Assembly (NCBI RefSeq): GCF_026914185.1
Contig: NC_070569.1
Span: 1,302,001-1,366,000, forward strand
Length of the DNA: 64,000 nt
Direction of reading: 5' to 3'
From: Puccinia triticina
Taxonomy: Eukaryota > Basidiomycota > Pucciniomycetes > Pucciniales > Pucciniaceae
Of the stretch, positions 33,151-45,089 are shown piece by piece. The position numbers were made by a program, and so were the translations under genes. The notes beneath the pieces were generated by a model that was given only the letters and a program-made list of their open reading frames with translations, had not been told where the DNA came from and did not search any database. How positions within the stretch are numbered: position 1 is the stretch's first letter; each line of letters begins with the position of its first letter.

Positions 33151-33930
33151 TACAAGGTGTTTGATACATGCATAGAAAGATGACTACACGGCGGGGGTAC
33201 TTCCTGCCACGCCCGTCCGTGGAACCGATGACAGGAGGGTAACCCGTGGAACCAACGAGGATTGGCTTGGTAACCCTTTGGTAAGCTCGTCGGTTCCACA
33301 AAACTGTTTTTTTCCACGTGGAACCGACGGGCTTCACGCTTTTTCCCGTCGGTTCCACGATGTGCCTTCCTGGCACGCGTGGAGACCACGTCAGCTTGTT
33401 GCTCACGTTGGTTTCATGGCATTTTCTTTTTTTTTTACTTCCAGCCAAGACCACCTCAGGCTGGTCCTGAGGTTTTGAAGTCCGACAAAACATGATTTTG
33501 AAGAGAGGAAAAAAAAAATTGAAAAAAAAACTCAACAAAAAAACCTATTGCAAACCCAATTGCAAACCATTGTTTGGGAGGTTGATAGAGTGGAAAGAAG
33601 CAGAGTTCAAGAATATGAAATGGGTGTGCTGTGTAGCACTCCCTCTCATCCATGCTCCCTGCCCTGATTGCGAGTTTGAGTCACATTGATGACATTTTTA
33701 ACCGGCTGTTCCCAATGAATTTTTAAGGCCCGCCTACGCGGCCACGTGGATTCCACGGGTACACATCTGTAAATATCCGTGGAATCCTTGGGGCCATCAC
33801 AAGGTGCCCCCGCGATCCACTTGGTGGAGATCACGTGAACGTGTGGACCAGCAGCTGCTGGTCCAACCTTGCGCAGGGGCACTACGGGTAATCCACAAGG
33901 ATTCCTCAAGATATCCCCTTCAGAGGACTC

Positions 33931-34394
33931 CCCGGGTGTCCATTCCGCGCCAGACTTGCATGCCGGGGAATGGAGGTGCTCGCGGCCTGGCGCGTGCCGG
34001 CTGCTTGCCGCACTCAGCGTACGTGCCACGCACCTCTCTCAGGTTTTGTATCTGACACACTGTGCCGCAATGCGGGCTCTACCCTCTTTACGGAGGGAAG
34101 CCCTTTGTCTCACAAACTGGCTACAGTGTGTATGGGTCAAGAGAGAAAAGAGCCCTCTTCCTTAGATCTTGTGGAAGTTGGAGGGCCTTTCCCCGAGCAG
34201 ATACTGAGCCTGAACGGTCAGGAAGTGGGGATTGAGGCGCCAAGCCCAAACCGCTCCTGAGCCTTCAGATGGGTGGGTGGGGGGGTGCAAAAATGAAAAA
34301 GATATCCTACAAGATGAAGTTTGTCGAGTACTGATTGTGCAAGACTCTGGATGAACTCCTGGGTCTCCACTTCAGTCTGACCAGGCTTCTAATA
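33931..34394. other. No gene identified
   Basis: GC-rich sequence up to about 34260 with overlapping open frames on the plus strand (83-98 codons) but no supporting motif or splice pattern; GGTGGGTGGGGGGGTG follows at 34270. Confidence 0.35.
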
Positions 34395-35437
34395 CGGTTG
34401 CGCAAGGCATCCTACTGTACAAGAAATACCCCCGGGGGACCCCCGTCCGGAATTTTAGGGCCGGGTTTTTTGTTTTTTCCCGATTTTTTATGGCCAAAAT
34501 CAGTTGGAAAGGGGGTTGGGACAGGTTGGGATCACGGTGTACATATGTATTACACTCCATGTTTGCCATGAGGGCCCCCAATTTCCCAGGTGGGTCACCT
34601 CAGGGCCATTGGAGGTGCTCTGATGTTGCTTGGGGGGCCTCCAATGTTGATTGGAGGTGCAATATCTTTGGACTTATACATGCAATACACCCATACATGT
34701 GAGTTTAGCATATGTAAGCTGATATGTATGGCTTTACAGTATGTAGTGAGGCCAATGTCCGTGATTTCAGACCCCAAAAAAAAATGAACTTTTTTTTGGC
34801 TGGTCAGAAACCTTAGCCCACTTAGAACTGGAATCTATGTGATCCAAACAGCTCAAAAATGTCATCTACAGTTGCGCAAGGCATCCTACTGTACAGCCTC
34901 GCCCACAAAAAGATATTTGAGACGCGGGCCAAATGTACGGCCCGTCATTTGAGTAGTATGTCATGTAGATGACATTTTTGAGCTGTTTGGATCATGTAGA
35001 TTCCAGTTCTAAGTGGGCCAAGGTTTCTGACCAGCCAAAAAAAAGTTTCATTTTTTTTGGGTCTGAAATTACGGACATTGGCCTAACTACATACTGTAAA
35101 GCCATACATATCAGCTTACATATGCTAAACACATATGTGTGGGTGTATTGCACCTATAAGTCCATAGATATTGCACCTCCAATCAACATTGGAGGCCCCC
35201 CAAGTAACATCAGAGCACCTCCAATGGCCCTGAGGTGACCCACCTGGGCAATTGGGGGCCCTCATGGCAAACATGGAGTGTAATAATATGTACACCGTGA
35301 TCCCAACCCGTCCCAACCCCCTTTCCAACTGATTTTGGCCATAAAAAATTGGGAAAGAACAAAAAACCCGGCCCTAAAATTCCGGACGGGGGTCCCCCAG
35401 GGGTATTTCTTGTACAGTAGGATGCCTTGCGCAACTG
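34395..35437. mobile_element. Fold-back element: 1.04-kb near-perfect palindrome
   Basis: Arms of about 473 bases (34395-34868 and 34966-35437) are inverted copies with only a few differences, separated by 97 bases. The element ends CGGTTGCGCAAGG...CCTTGCGCAACTG and is flanked by TA. The 97-base centre itself starts with the same terminus (CAGTTGCGCAAGGCATCCTA) after a TA, so a related short element appears to have inserted exactly in the loop. No coding region. Confidence 0.9.
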
Positions 35438-35448
35438 TACATGACATA

Positions 35449-35822
35449 CAGCAGTTCTGAGAAAGCATGCGCTTCTGGACCTGCGATTTTGCCCCCCTAA
35501 CTTGACTTCAGCCACCTGTATTGCCTCCTGTATGGCCGTTGCCATACAGGAACATGCATTTGGTGCAAAAGCTATCTTTGTGATAGCTAGCTTTTAGCTT
35601 TGGAGAGTGGCACCGTTGGACTCTTCGTCAAATTTTGAGTCCAGTGGTCCTCCGCTCCCCTGCGCCCGTGGGGCATGACCGGGCCCCAGGCTGCCCAGTC
35701 AGGCCCCTCAGCCCTGTACAACCCGGGCTGTCTAGAATACAGGGGGGATGTGGCTGAAGTTGAAGTCGAGTTCGGGGGGCAGAATCGCAGGTCCGGAAAC
35801 GCAAGCTTTCTCCGAACTGCTG
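35449..35822. mobile_element. TA-flanked MITE, 374 bp
   Basis: Terminal repeats of about 75 bases start CAGCAGTTCTGAGAAAGC and end (inverted) CAGCAGTTCGGAGAAAGC, with TA on either side (35447-35448, 35823-35824). Interior GC-rich, non-coding. Confidence 0.85.
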
Positions 35823-36383
35823 TACTACTCAAATGACGGGCCGTACATTCGGCCCGCGTCTCAAATACAGCCATTCCGAAAAAGCTTGGTTCCTTTGAAA
35901 GGAATTTCCGCTGGAAATTCCAGTGGGATTTTCCAACCTTGTATGCAAAGAAGTATCAAGGTTGGACATTTGGATATCTATGCCTACATCATTGGTATAT
36001 GCAGGACACCTATATCACGAGCAGGTGAGCTCAATCACTGACTTCTACTCATTTCCCCCCTTTTTTGATTCCAGAATTGGAATCCTTGACCAATTTTTAC
36101 CCCGGTCCGCCATCATGATGGACGCACCCAGGTGTCAAGATGCCGGTCCCCCCGCGGCCAGCATTTTTTTTCGCTACCAAACGGCTTGGCCGGTAGCATC
36201 CTCTCAGCGACTGCGCTTGTGGGGATGGATATCCATCTGTCCAACCTTGTTGTTGGATACACACAAGTTGGAAATTCCAAAAAGAATTTCCGCTGGAAAT
36301 TCTCTCCAAAGAAGCCAAGCTTTTTCGGAATGGCTGTATCTTTTTGCGGGCGAGGCTGTACAGTAGGATGCCTTGCGCAACTG
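35823..36383. mobile_element. Copy of the short element at the palindrome's centre, interrupted
   Basis: 35823-35866 (TACTACTCAAATGACGGGCC...) and 36335-36383 (...GCCTTGCGCAACTG) together form, in reverse, the same 97-base sequence as 34869-34965, split by the element at 35868-36334. Confidence 0.8.
35868..36334. mobile_element. TA-flanked MITE, 467 bp
   Basis: Ends CAGCCATTCCGAAAAAGCTT (both, inverted), flanked by TA; the empty site is visible at 34913 in the palindrome's centre (AAAAAGATATTTGAG). Long internal inverted repeats include AATTTCCGCTGGAAATTC. Same family as 61962-62328. Confidence 0.9.
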
Positions 36384-36385
36384 TA

Positions 36386-37440
36386 AGTCTTCATCTCTCT
36401 GTCCATCCTGTGGGGCTCTACCCTGCTTCCGCCCATGGCCAGCGTAGATCTTGTTGCACCGCTCGCGTCATGTCTTGACGTCAGTACAAAACGCACTAAT
36501 CTCAGATAAAAGTTGGATACCTTGGTTTGTAGACCATGTGGTCCACCCTAGGTTGCAGACCATTCGGTCTGCATCCTCAAACTCGAAATCTGTGCCCCTG
36601 AGTGTCCGGCGGCTCCATGGACACCGGGGGCCTCTGAGCTGCGCTCTGCCGGCCACCTCACATAAACTCCGGATCATGTAAGTTTACCATCTTGGCTCTG
36701 GCCCCGGCCTCTAACACAGTGTTTACTGTGGCTTTGCTGACTCACGCCATCAGCCTCAGGTGACGCACACTCAAACAGCCAGATTAATGGAGACCGAGGC
36801 CGAGCGTCCGGCCTGTGCTAACCCCAGACGTGTTTCTTCTTTTGTCAATCTTTCTTCACATTTTGAGAAGCTCAATTGACAATTGTAGGCCACATGAGGA
36901 CATGGGATCACGCATTCCATGCACATCCCTGTCGGCGTTGCTAGGAACGTCACATTCCATGCAATTCGCTGCCTGACAGTGACGGGATGTCCCGTGTCAC
37001 GCCCGCCCCTGCCTGCCGGCAGGCGATGGGACGTGGTTGAGTTTGATTCTCTCCGATCATCCCTCACGAATGACGTTTGCTCTGGTCTCCAAAATCGCCA
37101 AGTAAAACTTGAAGGCTAATAAAGGGGCCATCGCGGCAGACTTTTACGGGCTTTTGGATATGAGACGTGTGTACATAATATTCTCTCGAGTTTCGGCGTT
37201 CCGCGTTCGGATCGTTGTTTGCCCTTAGCCCTGGATTCATGTCTATGTATCACGTGGCATCTGGAGCTATGTGACAAGCGTTCGGAGGCACCACATCCCC
37301 ACCCAGAATCCTGGGGATCTATCTCATTTCTAATTCCCCACACTCCAGTTTATGAGCTTTGTACAATGATTGGATGGCTTTTGCTCCTGCTAGTTGAGCG
37401 CAATTGATTTTCTGGGAGAGCTTAACCATTCATAACTGAC
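36386..37440. other. No gene identified
   Basis: This stretch precedes the RING gene. Open frames of 60-98 codons occur on both strands without motif or splice support. The composition is balanced and I see no tandem repeat or TIR. It may include an upstream exon or promoter of the RING gene. Confidence 0.35.
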
Positions 37441-37485
37441 AATGTTTGGAAGCAGCTGCCTTTCAACAATGGTTCTGAGCAACAG

Positions 37486-38240
37486 ATGGCCCGGTTTGCA
37501 GACGGATTACAACGAGACCTGGAGGCCGCTGACCAATCGGTAAATTGGTCGATTGAACATCACCCTTTACAACAAAATGGCGAAGCACCTTGGGAGCCTC
37601 AAGCAAGTCACGAAGTGAGTTGGAATCTTACAAGATCAGAATTGGACAAGCTGTTTATGTATTTTTTTCACGGGTTCGGTCTCACTAGAGGCACGAGATC
37701 ATTATTCACATTCCCGATAAAGAAGGACACAGAAGTGGAATCACACCAACAACTAGCTGGCACTCTCATGACCATGAACAAATGGCTTCTCCCGTCGAGA
37801 TTCTTGATAACGGATTCAACAAAGAGGATGGCTTTCAAGTCGGCAAAATCAGCCAAATAAATCACGAAGAATGTGCGATTTGCCTCAGCGATTTTGACTC
37901 CGAATCAGACACAATCGCCTTGGATTGCAAGCACCTGTTTCACAAGCATTGTATAAATTGTTGGTTATACAAAGGCTCGCCGCCATATACCTGTCCAGCG
38001 TGTCGGGACCCTCTACGCCAAGGTGGCAGAACGCCACCGGTTCCAGAACATTGTCCTGAAGGCCTACCAGAGACGCCCGTTATGGTGCAGCAAGTAAATT
38101 TAGTATCAATATTTCACCATGACAATTTACCCGATCGGTGGTTTGATGTGATAGCTAAGGGAAATATCTTGGGACTCATTTTGGCTATCACTATTCTGGC
38201 TATTCTTTTGATTCACATGATTCCAAGACTCTCATCTTAA
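37486..38240 (+). CDS. Tail-anchored RING-H2 protein (probable E3 ubiquitin ligase)
   Basis: Two exons, 37486-37614 and 37689-38240, are joined by a 74-nt phase-0 intron (GTGAGT...CACTAG) into a 226-residue protein. A RING-H2 domain covers about residues 105-140: CAIC, then CKHLFHKHC (C-x-H-x2-H-x2-C), then CPAC, with all eight zinc ligands present. Near the C-terminus lies one strongly hydrophobic helix (NILGLILAITILAILLIHMI, about 200-219) followed by six residues, the layout of a tail-anchored membrane protein. Proteins of this form usually act as E3 ubiquitin ligases at the ER or other membranes; the substrate cannot be guessed. The ATG at 37486 is the first in frame, but the frame is open upstream past a possible acceptor (GAAGCAG at 37450-37456), so a further exon is possible. 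Nothing suggests inactivation. Confidence 0.8.
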
Positions 38241-39257
38241 AGCAACCATGTCCTCTTTTTTTCCTGCTTTATTCTGGTCTTCTTACTGCCTTTCCAATTA
38301 TTTCCTCAAAGTATTCCACATTAATTCAGCTAATCCATTTGGTGGAGTGTTTTTTTTTACTTGGTGTTTATCCAGATAAAAGAAAGAAATTCTTCAAAAA
38401 TCTTTGCTCAAATCCTTCATAATTTTTGTGTAAATGATACCAGAAACACCTTCATTTCAGATTATTTGTGTTTGATTGATGTGTCTACACCGCAGGTGCA
38501 AAGGGGATTGGGAATACCACTGCGGCGCTGCTCTTGCGCTGTCGCACATGTACAAGACGTCCCTGTGCAACCATTCTCCAAAATAGAAGCGACCTTTCCA
38601 ACTGAAGGATGATCATCTGCCTTCTGCAGCACTGAAGTATACCACTCACACAAGCACAGCAAAATGATTAACCCGGCATACCATCAGAATAACAGAGTAT
38701 CATCGGGGGAACGATCCCTACGGAACCAAATGCGTGCGTCATGCGGATAGCACCTTGCTACACCTCACAAGCTGACGGCACCTCTGAGCCGGCTGTGCAA
38801 TTGAGTGGCAGGAATATGATACTCCACAGAAATCCCTAGAACAGTAATCTAGATGCTCCTAATACAGAGGGGAGGTCCATTCCATGCAACCAGATATACC
38901 ATTCTCAAAGAATGACGCCTGGAAGATAGTGTATCAGCATCTATCTAGTGGTTTATGTAGAGAATTTCAATTGGTACCCGGGCCCGCGCCTGCGTGGTAC
39001 CCGCCAGGCGGTGCCGGATGCGATGCCGGGTGCCCGTTTTTTTGGCAAAAAGCGGGGCGGTGCCGGGGTACTGCCCCCAAGTACTGTCATAGAAAAAAAA
39101 AACAAATCACAGAATATTTTCAGACCTAGCCCCCTAGAAGATGTTTTTTCAAATGCTCAAAATGCTGTCTAGTTGATGACTTTGTCAGTTCGTCCACAAG
39201 TTGTTTCTTAGTTGGGACCCAATTTGATTCTATTTTCATCTCAAAAATTGCCTGATT
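38241..39257. other. Intergenic, no gene
   Basis: AT-rich 3' flank of the RING gene, then unremarkable sequence. 38975-39085 is very GC-rich with repeated GGTACCCG/GGTGCCGG words, perhaps a small repeat remnant. Confidence 0.4.
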
Positions 39258-39476
39258 CACTGCTAGAAAAACTGGGGAAACTGCTCACAGCTGACATGCA
39301 GGATTCTCCGGCCAAGCTTCCATTGTGACTCCAGCTGGTTACATAACAAGATTTTCTAGCACAGTCACTGTGCAATTTGCACAGTGACTATGGATTGAAG
39401 CTTGAGTAACACCACAAGCTTCCTGAGATTTTCTGCATGTCAACTGCTCCCAGTTGACCCAGTTTTATTTGCAGTG
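39258..39476. mobile_element. MITE, 219 bp, CACTG ends, ATT duplication
   Basis: Inverted ends CACTGCTAGAAAAACTGGGG and (inverted) CACTGCAAATAAAACTGGGT, then AGCTGACATGCAG/AGTTGACATGCAG. ATT flanks both sides. CACTG ends with a 3-base duplication recall CACTA-type elements. Confidence 0.7.
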
Positions 39477-40116
39477 ATTTGTAATGCGAAATTCCCGATC
39501 TGTGTGTCTTGCGCGCTTATGCAAGTTATGAGAGGAATCATCAGTGTTGTGATGTAGAGTGGGCAAACTTTACATATGGAGTATGGATTCATCAAGAGGC
39601 AGGTGCGGCGCAGCAATGAATCCAAAATTCAGGCTACAACAATCAGTACTGGTTTTACTGCTGATTGATTGTGCAGAAATCTTTTTGTAATTGGACTTAA
39701 ATATAAATAAGAGGATGACTTTTGGGAGGGGGGAAGCAAGGAAATGTCAGACAGGTCTCACATGTTCGCATGTCAAAACAGCCCATATCACCCTTGATGG
39801 AGGCTTCTTACGCGGCGCGAAGTACACTTTGAGGAAGGTTTGGACCGGAGAGGAGTTTTGGGTGGCACAACCAATGTCGGGCCAGGTCCACCGTAGAGGA
39901 CCGGTCAGAAGTCGAGCCAGTAAGCTAGCTACACTAGAAATGGATAGTTTATGAACTCAGGAGGATAGGACATGTCTCAAGATGGATGGCATGATGGTGT
40001 CGCATACATGTTAACACCTCATACGCGCGAGTACATTTGGCCGCCGACTCCTGAGTTACAGGTTTGATGGAAGAAACCTATATGACCGTAACAGGTCATC
40101 TGCTGCAGGTCGCACC
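39477..40116. other. Intergenic upstream of the six-exon gene
   Basis: No supported gene; an 87-codon plus-strand frame at 39691-39954 has no splice or motif support. Probably promoter-proximal sequence of the gene at 40241. Confidence 0.35.
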
Positions 40117-40161
40117 CGTTTCCGCTGCCGAAGTGTCAATGACACTTCGGCAGCGGAAACG
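40117..40161. promoter_or_regulatory. Perfect 45-bp palindrome upstream of a gene
   Basis: Two perfectly complementary 22-base arms (CGTTTCCGCTGCCGAAGTGT + CA, and the inverse) flank a single A, 80 bases before the ATG at 40241. It could be a hairpin in DNA or 5' UTR, or a paired binding site. Function is not known. Confidence 0.6.
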
Positions 40162-40240
40162 AAAAAAAGAAACGTAGTCTTCTGGTCAACTTGCGCTTTT
40201 CCTCGCAGGACAGTCTCACCTTCCAGGTTATCCAAGAAGA

Positions 40241-43200
40241 ATGGGAGATTGGACATTTTCACCAACTCAACGATGGCTGCCTTTTTTAACTTGCCTCTGC
40301 CACGTGCTTCGCGCTGTCCAGGGAGTTCCGATGCACACCGGTTTCCCGCAAGACACTAGGGCATCCTCCAGCGTTTGGAGCGCACCAGCTTACTTCGAAA
40401 ATGAATATGTCCCCCAAGGCTATTCTATTGTTCATACCGCCCAACCTGGCTTTTACACCACAATGACGCCCAACCCGTGCCCTATGACTTCTGCTGACGC
40501 GTACCAGTATCAATACCATCCGGTAATGTTTCATGCTAAGCATTTAGTTCCAATAGTTCAACAAATTTTACCGCACCAAAATATGCTATACCTACAACAC
40601 GCAGCAATCCTTGAAGAAACTTCGGAGCGCCACGAGGAAATATTTCAACGTCGAATCAAGGAAAGGGACGATGAACGTACTGCTGCCAAGATACGGAACG
40701 CGAAATCTTCACAAGAGGTATCCGCACGCGCGAAGTCGTCTTCCAAACCGAAGGATTCTGGCGGAAGATCCGATGGATTTTCGTGGCAAGCGCAAGGCGC
40801 CAAACTTCCTGTCCGATGGAGTAGTGGTAACCATCCAGTATTAACTTCCTCAGTGGGTAATCAGAATGATGAATACACCTGAATCAATAGATTGCTGATT
40901 GTGCAAACATTTATGGCAAACTTCGCTGTTATCAGAATTCGGCTCTGGTACATGAGGAGCGTAGGAGATTACTAGGCAATCAGGGATTGACTACGCCGAC
41001 GATGGAGTTCCAACAAGAAGAAAAGGGAAATCAAGCCGAGAGCCAGTCAAAAAGTCTGATGACAAGTGATACGCGAGAAAATTTTGATCCAAGTTCGACC
41101 ACAGTAGCGGAGGACTCTACCAAACAGCTTGGACAGAAAGATAATTCCAAGGAGCTTTCCACGCCTCTCAATGAAAAGACCAAGGTCAGCAGTCCGGGCT
41201 TTCCTTCGAATGAGATCGAAGGCTTGGCACATGACCCGGCTGGGTTGAGAACTTCCGAAAATATTTCCACGTTTGGGAAAGTTGAAGATTCGGAAAATCA
41301 GAAGCTTTCCGGATCCAATATTAAGAATACCCATTCGCCAGTCTCTGGAAAAACTGTTGTCCCTGTGAGCGAGGCCGCTACGTCTTTGACGAAGTCTCAA
41401 ACAGAAAATAAGCAAGAACTTACTCCCCAAAAGATTGATGTTGCCTCACACAATCAGGATAAAGCTTTTCCCCCTGTTGATACAATCTCGGATCAAACTA
41501 CCAAATTGCAAAGTCTGCCACATGAATCAGGAAATATTCATACAATGTCGGCGCCAAATAAATTAATCGATGATTTGGAATTCCCAAAGCTTGATACCCT
41601 TGAACAAACCAAATCTAGCCTCTCAGAGAATCAAAAGACTATTGTTGCTCGTGAAATTACTTACAAAAATGTGCTCTTAAAAGAGGAAGACGCGCCGATA
41701 TCTAAGGCGAAAAACCTCGCCAAAGTTGCAAAACAGAAGAAAAAGCTTGTTGCCGAGTCGCAAGGGCCTCATCGCAATAATCAAACTCCGAATTCTGACT
41801 TGGTTAAACCGAATGCTCGGGCCAGCGCAAACGGTTTTACAGCAGGCAAACAGCTTCAGAATCATATTACGAAAAGTGCCCAAAATCCTCGCAATAATCA
41901 AGAAAAATCCTCCTCATCACCGAAGTCACCAGTAATCTTTCGTTCCATTGATGCAACCAATCCTAGTGACCAAGTTGCGAATTCAAAGACCGTCGAAAAA
42001 GATCCCAACATCTCTTCTAGTCTTGGTAGCCTTGAAGGTGGTGCAGAATATTCATCCTGGAGGACACATCGCAAGACTGCCAAGGCGTAAGTTTGACGCG
42101 GAATGAGCTATGAAACATTTTGAACCACTACTTACTTTCATCTTTCTTGTCAATTTACAGGAAGCTTGATTCCAAAGAGATCAAAAATGCGAACTTGCAT
42201 GGATTAACAAAGGGATACTGGGAAGTCTGGGATAATCAAGCTCGTGCTGATTCAGTATCTTCAGATGGAGAAAAGCTAATGGGTTCGAATGAAATATCCA
42301 ACCCGCAAAATCCTCCTGTCCTTCCTTTACCTGAAATAAAAGAAAACAAAGATGAAGAAACTGATGGCGCCGACCTCAGACCTGATCAAAAGTAAGCCTC
42401 TTCATCAGCTCTCTTTTGTTCTGATTAAATCTGAGGTGAAATAACTGACAGTAACTGTATCCCCCAGAAACAGTGGTGATGAAACAGTCAAGAATGCTGG
42501 TTCATCACAAGTAGAAGTGTTGGATGAATCAGGAAAATCAGCTGGTATGAAAGCATCTCAGCAAAAGAAGAAGAAGAAGAAGAAGTCCAAGGGAGCCAAG
42601 CCAAAATTGGATGATGATTGGAATTATTTGCAATCACTGGAACAAGAGAAAAAGTCAGTATATCAGTTTGATTATTAGATTCCTAATCAATACTTTAAAA
42701 CATTAAGTTAATTATTTAAAACTGAATTTGAGCCTTAATCTCTTGATACCTGTGAAGCACTGAAACACCACCTGAAAGTGAGCTGGGAGGCGCTGACTTG
42801 AAGGATGAGAAGGAGGGTCAAGGTACAGGAATATCTGTGGGCGAGGAAATAAAGGAGGTGGGTGATGAGTATGAAATTCGAAATGTTTAAGATATGGATT
42901 GCACTCAAGTTATATTGACCTATAGAAATCCTTAACATATCCTTGACATGAATTGACACTCGTCTGAACATCTTTTTTGCCCATGTTTCCAATTTTCAGG
43001 GTTTTCAACTTCCAGGGCCCACTGAAAAACTGAGAAATGCTTACGTCAATGGACCTGTTTTTCAAGCATTGAACGCGGCCTTAATGCCTTACACCACTGA
43101 AAAAGATCAAATTTATCCTGGCTTACCACGTCCAAAGAGCCAGCGCAAACCAACGACGGACGATTTCCTTGAAAAACGACTTGAAACTTGGAAAACAGAT

Positions 43201-44073
43201 GTGAATCCATCTAGAATGCCCGGTGCAGATTATGTGAATTTATGGAGAAAGCTGCACGTAGATTTGGACTTGATGGACAGCATATCACGATACATGAAAG
43301 TTTTTGACAAAACTTTGCATTTATCTCTGTCGGATTTGGATATTCATACCTACGAGGCGCTCAGAGAAGTATGGCACAGGCCTGAAGACAGGATCAAATT
43401 TCTAGTCCATTTCCAATGGTGGATGCCAGATGTTCTTTCCGACCATTTCGAGTTTCACAGAAGAATTAAAACATTGGTCAAGCAGGTTTCTGAACGGACA
43501 GTTGTTGAGAATTGGAGGTTGATAAGGGAGCACCTGGTCAAAAATCAAAAGCTTACTCCGTTAGAATGTAATAGAATCGAGACATTCTACAGCCTTACGA
43601 TTCCATTCCCCAAGTCACCTGAGAGCGCAGATCCCCAACTGCCGGAAAAACTCCTGGTCCCAAAAAGAAAACATGGTATATTATATCAGATCAAGGAATC
43701 CTTAGGAATTAATATCTCAAATACATTCACCAGAACAGAACAAATCGGGCCCGAAACTTTTCAAGAAGAAAGCATAATTGCGAGAAATTTTGAAGAGCTT
43801 CAAAAAAGCAGCCGATTGAATGGCCTTCAGATCACGCAAGTATTACACATAATAGCAAAGTTTAAAATGGAGAAGCATATGGAGAACTATTCATTTAACT
43901 CATCGGAAAAGGTCTTTTGGGACTTTGTAAATGATGCATTGACTCCATGGCATTTTTCTGCTGAGCAGCATTGGCTTAGAAAATATTACCCGTCCGTTGT
44001 GGTAGACCGAGTGAGCAATTACATCAATCGTGGAATCATGGATCAATTAACCTACATGCAGGGCTCAAAGTAG
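40241..44073 (+). CDS. Six-exon gene, 1,117-residue protein of unknown function
   Basis: Exons 40241-40852, 40936-42086, 42161-42391, 42468-42653, 42758-42857 and 43000-44073 join in one frame. The introns (83, 74, 76, 104 and 142 nt) have donors GTGGGT, GTAAGT, GTAAGC, GTCAGT and GTGGGT. The N-terminus has a short hydrophobic stretch (WLPFLTCLCHVL), too weak to call a signal peptide; an alternative start lies at 40331. Residues 200-750 are low-complexity, rich in Ser, Lys, Asn and Glu, with a lysine run (QQKKKKKKKSKGAKPK, near 695) that could be a nuclear localisation signal. The C-terminal 350 residues are ordered-looking, rich in Trp and aromatic residues (NWRLIREHLVKNQKLTPLE, FWDFVNDALTPWHFSAEQHW). 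I recognise no family. With no stops or frame breaks, unlike the neighbouring transposons, it is most likely a functional, lineage-restricted gene. Confidence 0.72.
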
Positions 44074-44734
44074 GAAATTTTAAGGTATACGTAAGCAGAA
44101 TGCCAAGTACGGCACCTGAATCCCGGCAAGTCCAGTCCCTGGCCGCTACCACTTCGAACATAGTCAATTATCTTTACTCTTTACACCGCCCGGCTCTCAT
44201 TTTAAAAAAAAAAAAACCACTTCGTAAAACCTCCCAGCTTCCCCCAAGAAACTGTTCCATTCTCTACACGAGCTCCATTTGTCCCTTGAAAACAGAAAAT
44301 ATGTTTATAAGCTATAAAAACAACCCTGGGCCACCTGATGGCCAACAAAAATAAGATTGCTGGGGGCCGGATTGCTCATATAAAAGCGTCTTGAGGACCG
44401 GGTTTCTCAGAGCCCTTGACCTGAGGACGCTCGTAGGTGTTTGCCCAGCAATTTTTTTTGCGCACCGCGTCAAGAAAGCCGGGCTTGCGGTCAAAGAGCC
44501 CTTGGGACATCCTGTCACCCTGTCATGCTTCAAACTGTTGTGTTCAAAGGGGGCTGTGTCGTTTGTGTTATGTGCACTACGGCTCCAGTTGTAGAGCGGT
44601 GCCAACGTTGTTTTTGCCCCGGCGTCGGATCATGGTCAGGCCGACGGAGCGCGACATTGGAAATGCCAAAGGGTCAGCCTGACCTGTCCGACCAGATTGA
44701 ATTGACGCCAAAGCACCTTTCGCTGTGTAACCTA
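44074..44734. other. 3' flank of the gene, no further gene
   Basis: Open frames on both strands at 44312-44764 overlap and lack support. An A-rich stretch is at 44202-44215. The end (GTGTAACCTA, 44725-44734) is the left part of the tRNA-like sequence split by the next element. Confidence 0.4.
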
Positions 44735-45089
44735 CACAACGCGCACCCAGCCTACAAAAACTAAATTTCGTGGCGCGCACAAATAATATGTGCTCACAGA
44801 AAAATTTGTGGGCCAATTTTTTGTCATCCGACTTTCATGTGCTAATTTTTCGCCATCTGATTTTTTGTGTGCTAAATTTTTGTCATCTTTTTTTGTGAAC
44901 TAAATTTTTGTTAGCTTAATTTTTTTGTCTGCTGATTTTTTTGCTTGACTAATCAGCTCCCAAGAAAGCCATTCCGACTCCCAAATCACATTTTTTGGGA
45001 GTTGGAATGTAATTCCGCCGCATGAAATGGGAGTCGGACATGTAATTTGTCCAAAAATTACAAAAAATAAAAAAAATCATACCTCCTCA

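Larger units (their letters stand above)
31360..33930. mobile_element. Large inverted-repeat element around a GC-rich fragment
   Basis: 31365-31545 (GGACCAGCGGCTGTCAGTCC, CACGTGCTCACCACTAAGTT, then a G run and GGATCACCTTG) pairs with 33735-33910 in inverted orientation (GGACCAGCAGCTGCTGGTCC, CACGTGATCTCCACCAAGTG). The sequence between is mostly not transposon-like: an (AG)n microsatellite (31800-31818), a GC-rich gene-like block (31936-32620), the second direct repeat (32777-33150) and a GTGGAACCGACGGG...CCCGTCGGTTCCAC hairpin (33317-33359). The borders are not resolved. Confidence 0.5.

Noticed and set aside
34395..35437. Palindrome as an assembly artefact
   Set aside because: The ends coincide with a TIR and TA duplication and the arms have small differences, so a real fold-back element is more likely, although reads should be checked.
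36468..37343. Possible gene between the TA-MITE nest and the RING gene
   Set aside because: Frames of 60-98 codons on both strands, no splice pattern that joins them and no motif.
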